A stretch of DNA of 64,000 nt, from positions 1 to 64,000 of the forward strand of contig JBBSAM010000004.1 in the NCBI GenBank assembly GCA_038252255.1, read 5' to 3'. The first letter of the stretch is position 1; each line of letters begins with the position of its first letter. The DNA is from Chersky-806 sp038252255 (GTDB taxonomy: Bacteria > Actinomycetota > Acidimicrobiia > IMCC26256 > JAENVU01). Of this stretch, positions 23,558-31,980 are shown piece by piece. The notes beneath the pieces were generated by a model that worked only from the letters and a program-made list of their open reading frames with translations, was not told where the DNA came from and did not search any database. Both the position numbers and the translations under genes were made by a program.

Positions 23558-24103
23558 CTAGGCGGGCGGGATCAGCACGCAGTCGATGACGTGGACCACG
23601 CCGTTGGATGCCGGCACGTCGGTCTTGACGATGTTGCAGCCGTTGACGGTTGCGGCACCGTTGGTGACCTTGATGTCCAAGTCCTGGCCCTCGACGGTCT
23701 TGACCATCTGCTCGGGCTGGAGGTCGGCGGCCATCACCTTGCCCGGCACCACGTGGTAGGTGAGGATCTTCGTCAGCTGGGCCTTGTCCGCCAGGATCGC
23801 GTTGAGCTGGTCCGCCGGGATCTTGGCGAACGCCTCGTTCGTGGGCGCGAACACCGTGTACGGGCCAGGCTGGTTCAAGGTCGCCACGAGGCCGGCTTTC
23901 GTCACTGCGGTGACGAGAGTGCTGAAGTCGGGGTTCTTCGACGCGACGACGACCACGGTGCCGGGCGCCTTCGTCGCGGTCGAGCTCGAGGTCTGGGCGG
24001 TCTTCGAGGACGACGTGTTGTCGCTGCTGCTGCTGCAGGCGCTTGCCACGACGGCGAGGGCTGCCGTCGCGGCGAGGACGCGCAAGGTACGGGATATGTG
24101 CAT
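23558..24103 (-). CDS. Fasciclin-domain lipoprotein
   Basis: A 181-residue surface lipoprotein. The N-terminus is a signal peptide ending in the lipobox VASAC, followed by a Ser/Thr-rich linker. The single FAS1 domain spans about 50-180: PDFSTLVTAVTKAGLVATLN, then PYTVFAPTNEAFAKIP, ILTYHVVPGKV and the terminal GVVHVIDCVLIPP. FAS1 proteins mediate adhesion or ligand binding at the envelope. The start at 24103 (MHISRTLRV) has GAAAGG upstream and places the signal peptide correctly. It resembles mycobacterial MPT70-type proteins. Confidence 0.92.
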   Translation of the reverse strand: MHISRTLRVLAATAALAVVASACSSSSDNTSSSKTAQTSSSTATKAPGTVVVVASKNPDFSTLVTAVTKAGLVATLNQPGPYTVFAPTNEAFAKIPADQLNAILADKAQLTKILTYHVVPGKVMAADLQPEQMVKTVEGQDLDIKVTNGAATVNGCNIVKTDVPASNGVVHVIDCVLIPPA

Positions 24104-24365
24104 CGGGTGCAGTGCCTTTCGCTGAGACGGAGCTCGCGCGCCGTCGCTCATTGGGTATCGACTGGTCTACGGAGCCCACGACGATCGCGGATGAACGAAG
24201 ATGGTGCAGCATCTGCTCGTCACCCTCACCGCCATACACGACTATGCCGACCCGCCTCGGCCGTCGCGAACGATTCGATCTCCGCAGTCATCCGCGTCGC
24301 GGTTCAGGTGCGTAGACGCTCATGAACGTCGCGACACACGTAGCGGCCTAATGAGGAGGAGTGGT

Positions 24366-25192
24366 GGCGCTGTTGCGTTGATTCGGATCGGGTCGCGTTG
24401 GACCGTGTCGACGTCGGGTTCGCGGGTCAGATCGTCCGGGCGAGGTCCGTGAATGCGGTCTCGATCCGCCGGTGCGGGCGCGCATCGACGCCGAGTTCGT
24501 AGTGGCCGCGTCGTAGATTCTGCATGAGCGTGTGACCGCCCATGATCACTTGCGCGGTGTGGTCGCGTTTGAGGCCGCGCATCGGCCGGAGTCGGGCTTT
24601 GAGTCGACCGTGGTCGCATTCGATCCGGTTGTTGGCGTACTGGGTGGTGTCATGGAACGCGGCGGGGAGAAGTCCTTCGATCGCGACCGCCAATGGTGGG
24701 GCGCGATCCGTAACGACCTCGATCGGTTCGCCGTGGGCGCGGATCGCCGCGGTGAAGAACCGTCGCGCGGCCCAGAGATCACGTCTGGGCGAGACGTAGA
24801 CGTCGATGATCTGCCCGTGTTGGTCGACGGCTCGGTAGACGTAGCGCCACCGGCCGGCGACCTTCACGTCGGTCTCGTCGACGAACCAGCGGTGGCCCAC
24901 CGGATGCCGGCACGGCCCGGCCGCGTCGGCGAGGAGGGGAGTGAAGCGCTGCACCCACCGGTAGACGGTGACGTGATCGACCTCGATCCCACGCTCACCC
25001 AGGAGCTCCTCGACGTCGCGATACGAGAGCCCGTAGCGGAGGTACCAGCGGATCGCGAGGACAATGATTTCGGGCGGGAACCGGAACTCGACGAACGCAG
25101 AAGTAGGAACCACGGGTACTGGACACGTTCGGCGAGGCAGCATCCGGTCACCCTCATCGCCCGCCGCGACCCTCCGCCAATGCAACAGCGCC
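24366..25192 (-). mobile_element. Complete IS6-family insertion sequence, copy 2
   Basis: An 827-bp element bounded by GGCGCTGTTGCGTTGAT on the left (24366) and, on the other strand, GGCGCTGTTGCATTGGC on the right (25192). The CTGTTGC core is the hallmark of IS6-family ends. One transposase gene fills the interior. The 8 bases on each side do not match, so no target duplication is visible, consistent with an old insertion or later recombination. Confidence 0.88.
24427..25143 (-). CDS. IS6-family transposase (copy 2)
   Basis: A 238-residue DDE transposase for replicative, cointegrate-forming transposition. The N-terminal helix-turn-helix (GLSYRDVEELLGERGIEVD) precedes the catalytic residues near D89 (WFVDET), D146 (VVTDRA) and E175 (NNRIECDHGR). 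The start at 25143 lies inside the terminal repeats; a longer in-frame extension would cross the element end. All catalytic residues are present and both ends are intact, so this copy could still be active. It lies in the same orientation as copy 1, about 24 kb away. Confidence 0.93.
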   Translation of the reverse strand: MLPRRTCPVPVVPTSAFVEFRFPPEIIVLAIRWYLRYGLSYRDVEELLGERGIEVDHVTVYRWVQRFTPLLADAAGPCRHPVGHRWFVDETDVKVAGRWRYVYRAVDQHGQIIDVYVSPRRDLWAARRFFTAAIRAHGEPIEVVTDRAPPLAVAIEGLLPAAFHDTTQYANNRIECDHGRLKARLRPMRGLKRDHTAQVIMGGHTLMQNLRRGHYELGVDARPHRRIETAFTDLARTI

Positions 25193-25333
25193 CATGGTCG
25201 TCGTCGCCGCCGAGATTCGAGGGTTGCTCCTCCGGTAGCACTCCGCGGACGGAGCTCGGCCATCGCCGGCGACGTCGGTCTCCTCGAATCACGCCCGTCT
25301 TCGGCCTGGCCGTACTGGTTCTGTGGGATCGCT

Positions 25334-27679
25334 TCACCGCGCTCTCGCGTCCTGGACTCCGGCCAGGCCGCCGGTCAAGCTCGCGGCGGATGGCGTCTGC
25401 TTGCCGTCTCTGAGGACCACGTCGAGGAACCGCAGGACCACTGCGTTGGTTGTGGTCGTGCCGGCGCGTCCGATCGTGCCCAGGCCGAAGATCGGCGCGA
25501 TTGGTCCGAGGGCGGGCACGAGGGAGGGGAGGTCGGTGACGTCGAGGTGCGTTGCCCCCGCGAGCTTGACGGTCACCGCGGTGGCTGTGCGTCCGATCAC
25601 GGCCTTCGATCCCGAGTCGAGTCCGGACGCATCGATCATGAGTGCAGGAACGGTGACCGGTGTCGCCAACGCGGGGCCGTGGAGCCATCCGTCGAGGTCG
25701 AACACGGCGTGCACGCGGGCATCGGCGAGGCTCGTCTGGAACGCGATCGCGCCCGCGATGGAGTGACCGCCGACCGCGACCTTGTTCGGGTCAACCGGGC
25801 CCGCGACGGCTGCGATGTCCGGCCCGGTCACGAAGTTGAGAGCTGCAGTGACCTGGTCCAGACGCCGAGCGGGGTTGGCGGTGTCGGCCGGCAGGCGGGA
25901 TCCGTCCTCGGTGCCGAGTGTCGGGTCGACAGCTACGACGATGTAGCCGTTGCTCGCGAGGTCCTGCGCGAGCGCGGTCGACAAGGCCATCGGGTTGCCC
26001 CAACCCGGCATGAGCACAACCGCAGGTCGTGCGTGGGTGGCGCGAGCCGGTTCGGCGTTGACTGACGCGCGCGGCACCACGCCGTGCAACGGCTTGGCCG
26101 GCAACCCGTGTGCGGCAGCGGTCTTGTCCGCGAGGTACATCGGCACGCCGGTTCCGGTCCCGTTACGGGCTGGATACCAGACGCGCGTAGTAGCAGCGGG
26201 ACTTCCCGAAGAGATCGTGCGAACTCCGACTGCGAGGTTGCCGGTCGGTTCGGGCAGCAGCGATGGCGGGACAGCCGTTGTCGTTCGTGGAGCAGAAGTC
26301 GCGGCAGTCCGTGAGCGGGCTGCGTTGACGACTTCGTTGATCGCTCGGCTCGATCGAGCGGCGGTGTCCTTGTCTTCAGTGAGCATCGAGTGCGTGGCGT
26401 GCGGAAGCCGTTGGTGGACGCTGTTGGTCGAGAGCGCGGCGAGCTGGTTCTGCGCGGCCATCCAGCCGCCTGCAGCGTCCTTCTCGGCGGTGACCACCAC
26501 GAGGGGTCGGTTGCCAAGAGTCGTCAGTGACTGCGCCTCGGTCATGGCGGTGCGCAGCTCGGAGAACTCGTCTCGGGTGCTGCGACTGTCGCGCGGGGTC
26601 GCCAAGAACGCGCGCTCCGCGTCACGAGCAGGAGCGGGCAGGCCGCTGTAGGCGGACGCGTAGATGGCACGGCCGATTCCCAAGCGGGACAGCGACGGGA
26701 GCACGGCCGAGACCCGACGGAACATCTCGTAGAACGCCGGCCACGAAGCGATCTTCGTGTACTGCTCCGGATGCATCGAGTCGAGCAGGGCGACCCCTGC
26801 GACCTGCTCGGGGTAGCGGTGAGCGAAGTTGAGGACGTAGATGCCGCCGGCGGAGTGACCGGCAAGCACGAACGGGCCGCGCTCGCCGGCTCGCTCCAGC
26901 AGGGTATGCAGATCGGTTGCGACTTCGACGCCGTCCTGGGGTCCACTGGCCGATTCGCTCCAGCCGCGACCGGCTCGGTCGTAGACGCAGACCCTGGTGG
27001 TGGTGGCGACGGCGGGGGCGATCCAGGCCATCGCGGTGGAGGGCTCGCCGAGGCCGGGCTCGAGCACGACCGTAGGGCTGCCCGTGCCGGTGCAGTCGAT
27101 GTGCAGCTTGTGACCGCCGACATCGATCAACCGGCCGGGCATCGAGAAGGTCTCCGTGGTTTCGCGGTAGGTCTCGTACGCACCGCCGAGAGCCGAGAGC
27201 ACCAAGGCTGCGCAGATGGGATAGAGCAGCCAGACGCGGGTCCGGCTGCGGAGATCGTGGCGAGCGCGGACGCCCATCCACACTGCGACCGCGACCACGA
27301 CTGGTGGCCACACCCATCCGAGCTCATTGCCGGTCGGGGCGAGGGCGAGCACGGCTCCGCCCGCGACGGCCATGAATCCCGCGGGTACGGTGGCCCAGCG
27401 CTGGGGCTGGTCGGTCCAACGCTGCGACAGCACCGCGAGCGCTCCCCACGCGGCCGCGAATACGAGCAGTACGGAGCCGGTGATGACGTGCTCCTGTGCC
27501 CCGGCGAACGGTCCGACTACGAGCGCGACGGCCCCGACGAATCCTCCGATGAGCGAGCCGGCCACGATGCGGCCGATGTGACCCCTGGCTCGCGGAGTCT
27601 CGACGCCGGCTGCGTCGCCGACGTCGCGCGGATCGGCGCAAACGGTCGTTTCCTGGGTTGCGGTGGGTGTGGTGACCAT
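25334..27679 (-). CDS. Membrane-anchored tandem alpha/beta hydrolase fusion
   Basis: A 781-residue protein. Four hydrophobic segments occupy about residues 35-165 (for example IVAGSLIGGFVGAVALVVG and VWLLYPICAALVLSALGG). A first alpha/beta hydrolase (about 180-440) has LEPGLGEPSTAMAWI, VCVYDRAGRGWSE and nucleophile GHSAGG at S276. A second hydrolase (about 455-775) resembles dienelactone/PAF-acetylhydrolase-like enzymes: VVLMPGWGNPMA, VAVDPTLG, nucleophile VGGHSIAG and late His in GATHLDV. Two complete hydrolase domains on one membrane anchor are unusual. It diverges from the LAL regulator gene. Substrates are unknown; lipids or esters are plausible. Confidence 0.8.
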   Translation of the reverse strand: MVTTPTATQETTVCADPRDVGDAAGVETPRARGHIGRIVAGSLIGGFVGAVALVVGPFAGAQEHVITGSVLLVFAAAWGALAVLSQRWTDQPQRWATVPAGFMAVAGGAVLALAPTGNELGWVWPPVVVAVAVWMGVRARHDLRSRTRVWLLYPICAALVLSALGGAYETYRETTETFSMPGRLIDVGGHKLHIDCTGTGSPTVVLEPGLGEPSTAMAWIAPAVATTTRVCVYDRAGRGWSESASGPQDGVEVATDLHTLLERAGERGPFVLAGHSAGGIYVLNFAHRYPEQVAGVALLDSMHPEQYTKIASWPAFYEMFRRVSAVLPSLSRLGIGRAIYASAYSGLPAPARDAERAFLATPRDSRSTRDEFSELRTAMTEAQSLTTLGNRPLVVVTAEKDAAGGWMAAQNQLAALSTNSVHQRLPHATHSMLTEDKDTAARSSRAINEVVNAARSRTAATSAPRTTTAVPPSLLPEPTGNLAVGVRTISSGSPAATTRVWYPARNGTGTGVPMYLADKTAAAHGLPAKPLHGVVPRASVNAEPARATHARPAVVLMPGWGNPMALSTALAQDLASNGYIVVAVDPTLGTEDGSRLPADTANPARRLDQVTAALNFVTGPDIAAVAGPVDPNKVAVGGHSIAGAIAFQTSLADARVHAVFDLDGWLHGPALATPVTVPALMIDASGLDSGSKAVIGRTATAVTVKLAGATHLDVTDLPSLVPALGPIAPIFGLGTIGRAGTTTTNAVVLRFLDVVLRDGKQTPSAASLTGGLAGVQDARAR

Positions 27680-27705
27680 GACTGGGCTCCCTCGTGTGGT
27701 CTCTC

Positions 27706-27722
27706 GAGCCCCCTTCGGGCTC
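27706..27722. other. Short hairpin in a divergent spacer
   Basis: GAGCCC and GGGCTC arms flank a 5-base loop, 27 bases upstream of the hydrolase start. It could be a leader hairpin of that gene; no function is shown. Confidence 0.3.
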
Positions 27723-27810
27723 AGGTGTCATGGTCGACCTAAGGCCGTGGCGTCCACATCGGGCACGGCCCCTCAGATTCGGACCAAGGGTCGGCGATAC
27801 TGGACGTCCC

Positions 27811-30693
27811 GTGCCTGATCCGTCGTCAACCGCAGATTTCGTTGGACGCAGCGACGAGCTGGCTGCTTTCGAGCGCGCGGTCGCGGCTGCCCGCCGAGGC
27901 GCGCCGGCGGTTCTGCTGGTCGGCGGTGAGGCGGGCATCGGCAAGTCGACGCTCGTCGCGGAAGGGGCACGGCGCGCTGGCGCACAGCTGATCGTCGGCC
28001 GATGCCTGCCGATGGCCGGTGAGGTGATCCCCCTGGCGCCGTTGGCCGACCTGCTCCGAAACGTGCGGCGAACGACCGCCGAGGCACTCACCGATGGGCC
28101 GACTCTCGCGCCGGTGCGCGACTGGATCGCGCAGGGCCCGGCGGTCCGAGGGGCTGCGGCCGGCGCGCTGTTCGCGCCGCTGCTCGAGCTCGTCGCGGGC
28201 CTCGGCACCGAGGGTGCAGTCGTCGTCGCGTTCGAGGATCTGCACTGGGCCGACCCCTTGACTTGGGACCTCTTCGATTTTCTCGCCCGCAATCTCGTCG
28301 ATGAGCACGTCGTCCTGGTCGGCACTTACCGCGCCAACGAGGTCGGCGTGAACCCACAACAACGTCGGCGCCTGGGCGAGGTCGCGCGCCTTCCGGCTGC
28401 GCACCGCCTGCTGCTCGGAGGACTCAGCCGCGAGGAGCTCGCCGCGAAGATCCAGACCCTGATCGGAGGGGTGGCGAGCGCCAACTTCGTCGACGAGGTC
28501 TTTGCTCGCGGTCAGGGCAATCCCTTCTTCACGGCCGAACTGGTCGCCGCGCATCTCAGCGGGCAGGCGATCCCGGCCGTTCTGTCCGACCTCATCGCAT
28601 CTGATCTCGATGGTCTCGATGTGGTCACCCGGACGGTTGCCGGGGTTATCGCTGTGGTTGGGCGCGACACGGCGCACGACCTCCTGGTGCGCGTCGCCGA
28701 AGTGGACGCTGCCAGTCTCGAAGTTGCTCTGCGCTCCGCGGTCGACGCGCAACTCGTTGTTGTCGACCGCGACACCGATGCGTACCGGTTTCGTCATGCG
28801 CTGATCGGTGAGGTCGTTTACGACGAGCTGCTTCCACCGGAACGCATGCGGCTGCACCGCCGCGTCGCCGACGCGCTGGCCGACCAGGCACCGGACGTCC
28901 TTTCTCGCGCGGATCGAGCCAGTGAGCTGGCCTTTCATCTCGACCGTGCAGGAGATCACGCGGCGGCGTTCGTAGCGCTGCTGTTCGCCGCGGACGCCGC
29001 TGAGACCGTGGCGCCTGCGGCTGCTTTGCGCCATCTCGAGCGCGCGCTCGAGCTTTGGGACTCCGCCGGCGAGTCGAGTGCGGCCGCAAATCGCGGTGAC
29101 CGTCTCTGGCAGGCAGCAGAGCTCGCAAGCGGCGCGGTCGGTAACGCGCGAGCCGCGGATCTCGCTCGGGAAGCCTTCCGTCACGGAGCTCCGCCGCGAG
29201 GCGCGGCGTGGGGACACGAGAGACTCGGCCGTTACCTGTGGGGCGCCGGTCACATCGAGGACAGCGCGACGGAGTTCGAGGTTGCTGCGACCCTGCTACC
29301 CGAAGACCCTGGACCGGAGGCCGCGCCGGTGTTCGCTGGTTTGGGACAGGCCGAGCTCATGCTCGGCCGCTACGACATCGCGGAAGCGAGGGCGCAGAGC
29401 GTGTTCGAGCTGCTCGCCGGGCCGGACGCGGATCCGTCGGCGTGGGCGATGGCGCGAAGGGTCCTCGGAATCGTGGTTGACCACGGGGGAGATCCGAGCC
29501 GCGGCGCCGAGCTCTGCCGCGAGGCCGTCGAGGCGGCACCGAATGCTCAGACGAGAGCGCTCGCCGTCCTCTATCTCGGGGTCGCCCTCCTCGATGCCGG
29601 CAGGTACCACGACGCGGTGAACGAGATGCTCGATGCCGCGGCCGAGGCGCGACTGACGGGGCTCGACCGAAGCTTCGGCGGCTACCTGGACGCCCTCGCC
29701 GCGGAGGGTCTCCTGCGGCTCGGCCAGTGGTCAGAGGCGGACACGGTTCTTGGTGCCAGTGAAGGCGCCGAGGCCTTTCCGTTGGGAGAGATCCGCCTCG
29801 CCCTCGCCGGTGCGGTGCTCGCTTCGCGTCGAGGCGAGCGCGACGGAGCCCTCGCGCTGCTCGACCGGGCCGAGGGGCTACCGATCGATCCCTTTCATCG
29901 CTGGTTCCTCGACCGAGCCTCCGCAGAGATCTCTCTCGCCCTCGGCGACTGGGCCGCTGCCGCGGCCATTGCCGAGCGGGTCCTGACGGGTGCCACCGCG
30001 CTGTGGCGGGCCCGGTTCGTCATGTACGGCGCCGTCGCCGATGTCGAGCTCGCTCTCGATGCCCGCGCTCGACGGGAGGCGTTTGACGCAGACGGCATCG
30101 TGGCCCGGCTTCGCCGGCGAATCGATGCTGCAACCGACGCGGTGGAAGCGCGCCATGGCGGCGAGGGGGCGCCCGACACTGCGGCGCACCTGGCCCACGC
30201 TGCGGCTGCCGTCACACGTATCGGCGGCTCCGATCCCGAGGCCTGGTCCGAAGCAGCGCGCCGCTGGGCCGACCTCGCCGACCCGTTCTGGTTGGCCGCC
30301 GCTCGCGTCCGCGAAGCCGAAGCCGCCGCCGCAGCCGGGGCGACCGCACGAGCGGCCGAGGCGCTGCAGGAGGCACACCAACTCGCGTCCAGCCTCGGTG
30401 CCGTCCCTCTGTTGACGGACATCGAGGCTGTGTCACGACGGACCCGGCTCAGCGTCGAAGCGCCGGTCGCGGCCGTGCTGGACGACGCCGCGGTCGATCA
30501 CCTCGGCCTCACCCCGCGGGAGGCTGAAGTGCTGTCCCTGGTCGCGACCGGCCAGACGAACCGACAGATCGGTGAGGCCCTGTTCGTGTCCGAGAAGACC
30601 GCGAGCGTGCACGTCTCGAACATCCTTCGGAAGCTCGGTGTCACCAGCAGAGTCGACGCCGCCGCGGTCGCCCAACGCCTCGGTGTCGCCTGA
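27811..30693 (+). CDS. LuxR-family LAL regulator with AAA ATPase domain
   Basis: A transcription factor of about 960 residues. The N-terminal FVGRSDELAAFERAVAAARR leads to Walker A GGEAGIGKSTL (about 38-48) and Walker B VVVAFEDLHWADPLTWDL. A long middle section of TPR-like, Ala-rich helices follows. The C-terminal LuxR helix-turn-helix is LGLTPREAEVLSLVATGQTN, then RQIGEALFVSEKTASVHVSN. LAL proteins bind ATP and small inducers and activate nearby genes. The GTG start at 27811 agrees with the usual family opening; an ATG at 27730 is an alternative. It faces the carotenoid-oxygenase-like gene, preceded by a repeat that could be its target. Confidence 0.9.
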   Translation: MPDPSSTADFVGRSDELAAFERAVAAARRGAPAVLLVGGEAGIGKSTLVAEGARRAGAQLIVGRCLPMAGEVIPLAPLADLLRNVRRTTAEALTDGPTLAPVRDWIAQGPAVRGAAAGALFAPLLELVAGLGTEGAVVVAFEDLHWADPLTWDLFDFLARNLVDEHVVLVGTYRANEVGVNPQQRRRLGEVARLPAAHRLLLGGLSREELAAKIQTLIGGVASANFVDEVFARGQGNPFFTAELVAAHLSGQAIPAVLSDLIASDLDGLDVVTRTVAGVIAVVGRDTAHDLLVRVAEVDAASLEVALRSAVDAQLVVVDRDTDAYRFRHALIGEVVYDELLPPERMRLHRRVADALADQAPDVLSRADRASELAFHLDRAGDHAAAFVALLFAADAAETVAPAAALRHLERALELWDSAGESSAAANRGDRLWQAAELASGAVGNARAADLAREAFRHGAPPRGAAWGHERLGRYLWGAGHIEDSATEFEVAATLLPEDPGPEAAPVFAGLGQAELMLGRYDIAEARAQSVFELLAGPDADPSAWAMARRVLGIVVDHGGDPSRGAELCREAVEAAPNAQTRALAVLYLGVALLDAGRYHDAVNEMLDAAAEARLTGLDRSFGGYLDALAAEGLLRLGQWSEADTVLGASEGAEAFPLGEIRLALAGAVLASRRGERDGALALLDRAEGLPIDPFHRWFLDRASAEISLALGDWAAAAAIAERVLTGATALWRARFVMYGAVADVELALDARARREAFDADGIVARLRRRIDAATDAVEARHGGEGAPDTAAHLAHAAAAVTRIGGSDPEAWSEAARRWADLADPFWLAAARVREAEAAAAAGATARAAEALQEAHQLASSLGAVPLLTDIEAVSRRTRLSVEAPVAAVLDDAAVDHLGLTPREAEVLSLVATGQTNRQIGEALFVSEKTASVHVSNILRKLGVTSRVDAAAVAQRLGVA

Positions 30694-30711
30694 CCCGCGA
30701 GGCCGGCGCGT

Positions 30712-30751
30712 GATCTGAGGGGCGCTGCCCGATGCGGCCCGTGACCCCTTA
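30712..30751 (+). promoter_or_regulatory. Regulatory-type direct repeat, copy 1
   Basis: The blocks GATCTGAGGGG, CCCGATGCGGC and ACCCCTTA occur in this order here and again at 31883-31921. The outer parts, TGAGGGG and CCCCTTA, form an imperfect dyad. The element ends 17 bases before the carotenoid-oxygenase-like start. It could be an operator or a promoter module. Confidence 0.5.
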
Positions 30752-30767
30752 GCCCGACGATGAGGGC

Positions 30768-31889
30768 ATGCCGAGCAAACCCCCGCGCGCGCCCCGATCC
30801 GCGAACGACGCACCGGTCCTCGACGAGACGACGATCACCGACCTCCCGGTGAGCGGGACACTGCCCGTGGCCCTTTCGGGGCAGTACCTTCGCATCGGAC
30901 CGAACCGGATCGACGCCCGGGCGCTCCCCGCGGAAGGGGCGGCCCGCCGAGCGATGGTCCACGCCGTCAGCCTCCGCGCCGGGCGGGCCGTGTCGTACCG
31001 GAACCGCTGGGTCGGGACGGACGCGACCAACCTCATCCCGTTCGGAAGCTCCATCCTCGCCTTGGGCGATGGTGCACTCGCGTACGAGCTCAGTGCCGGT
31101 CTCGACACCCTTCGTCGTGTCGACCTGGCCGGTGCTCGCCGGACCCTTTCCTCACAGCCCAAGGTCGACCCGATCACCGGCGAGCTGCATCTCCTCACCT
31201 TCGCTGCCGACCCGTCTCAGCTGCACGTCTGTGTGTCTCCCGGTGGTCTGACGCGCGCGATCCGATCGATGGACAACGCACCGAGCCGGATCCGACAACT
31301 CGAGCTGACGCGTGATGACGTCGTGCTCCTCGCCGACGGGTTCGTCGGCGTGACCGGCCGGAGCGGTGTCGCCGCAGAAGCGACGTGGCTCGAGATCGAC
31401 ACCGACGCGCGCCACGTTGCGACTGCCGACGCGCACGGCGAGGCCATCCTCGTCTGCGCCACCGGACCGTCCCTCGTGCGATGGGTGGTGCACCGTCGAG
31501 CCAGAACCGTCCATTGCGAAGTGCTCGACGCAACGCCCCAAGCATCCCCGAGCAGCAACCCCCCGCCGGGCGCGGCGCGGCGCTTCCTCTGGACCGTCGG
31601 TGCTGGGGCAGCGCACAAGCACGAGCTGCCCGCCGGCACACGCCGTAGCCACGACTTCTCGCCGGGCCGCCACCCGGGAGCGCTCGTCTTCATCGCCGAT
31701 CCGGACCGCAGCAGCGCCGAGGACGGGGGTTGGCTCGTCGGGTTCGTCCACGACGAGACACGGAACGAGGCCGACCTCGTGGTGCTCGACGCGCAGGCCA
31801 TCGAGCGGCCCGCCGTCGCGACGGTGCACATCCCGCGCCGCATCCCGGACGGCATGCACGGCACGTGGATCCCGGCCGTGCAGATCTGA
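30768..31889 (+). CDS. Carotenoid-oxygenase-like protein with incomplete iron-ligand set
   Basis: 373 residues related to RPE65/apocarotenoid oxygenases. LSGQYLRIGPNRIDARA, then HAVSLRAGRAVSYRNRWVG, PKVDPITGELHLL, GRHPGALVFIADP, EDGGWLVGFVHDE and HIPRRIPDGMHGTWIP are family landmarks. Of the four conserved iron-binding His, the HPK His is Gln (SSQPKVDP) and the MHD His is lost (segment reads IRQLELTRDD). The last one (MHG) is kept, and a third (RHVATADAH) is doubtful. The protein is also about 100 residues shorter than usual. It may be a noncatalytic or altered descendant. Start ATG 30768 follows GATGAGGG. Confidence 0.75.
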   Translation: MPSKPPRAPRSANDAPVLDETTITDLPVSGTLPVALSGQYLRIGPNRIDARALPAEGAARRAMVHAVSLRAGRAVSYRNRWVGTDATNLIPFGSSILALGDGALAYELSAGLDTLRRVDLAGARRTLSSQPKVDPITGELHLLTFAADPSQLHVCVSPGGLTRAIRSMDNAPSRIRQLELTRDDVVLLADGFVGVTGRSGVAAEATWLEIDTDARHVATADAHGEAILVCATGPSLVRWVVHRRARTVHCEVLDATPQASPSSNPPPGAARRFLWTVGAGAAHKHELPAGTRRSHDFSPGRHPGALVFIADPDRSSAEDGGWLVGFVHDETRNEADLVVLDAQAIERPAVATVHIPRRIPDGMHGTWIPAVQI

Positions 31890-31921
31890 GGGGTCGCTCC
31901 CGATGCGGCAATGGACCCCTT
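31883..31921 (+). promoter_or_regulatory. Regulatory-type direct repeat, copy 2
   Basis: It has the same ordered blocks as the copy at 30712-30751. The dyad is longer here: TGAGGGGTC and GACCCCTTA differ by one base as inverted repeats. It overlaps the stop codon of the carotenoid-oxygenase-like gene and precedes the transporter gene by about 60 bases, so a terminator role is also possible. Confidence 0.5.
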
Positions 31922-31980
31922 ACGACGACATTGAGCTCAGCAAGGTTCCCACTACCGCCGCATCCGAGCGAGGAGCAGTC

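Noticed and set aside
24358..25200. 8-bp target duplication around the complete IS6 element
   Set aside because: The flanking octamers GGAGTGGT and CATGGTCG do not match.
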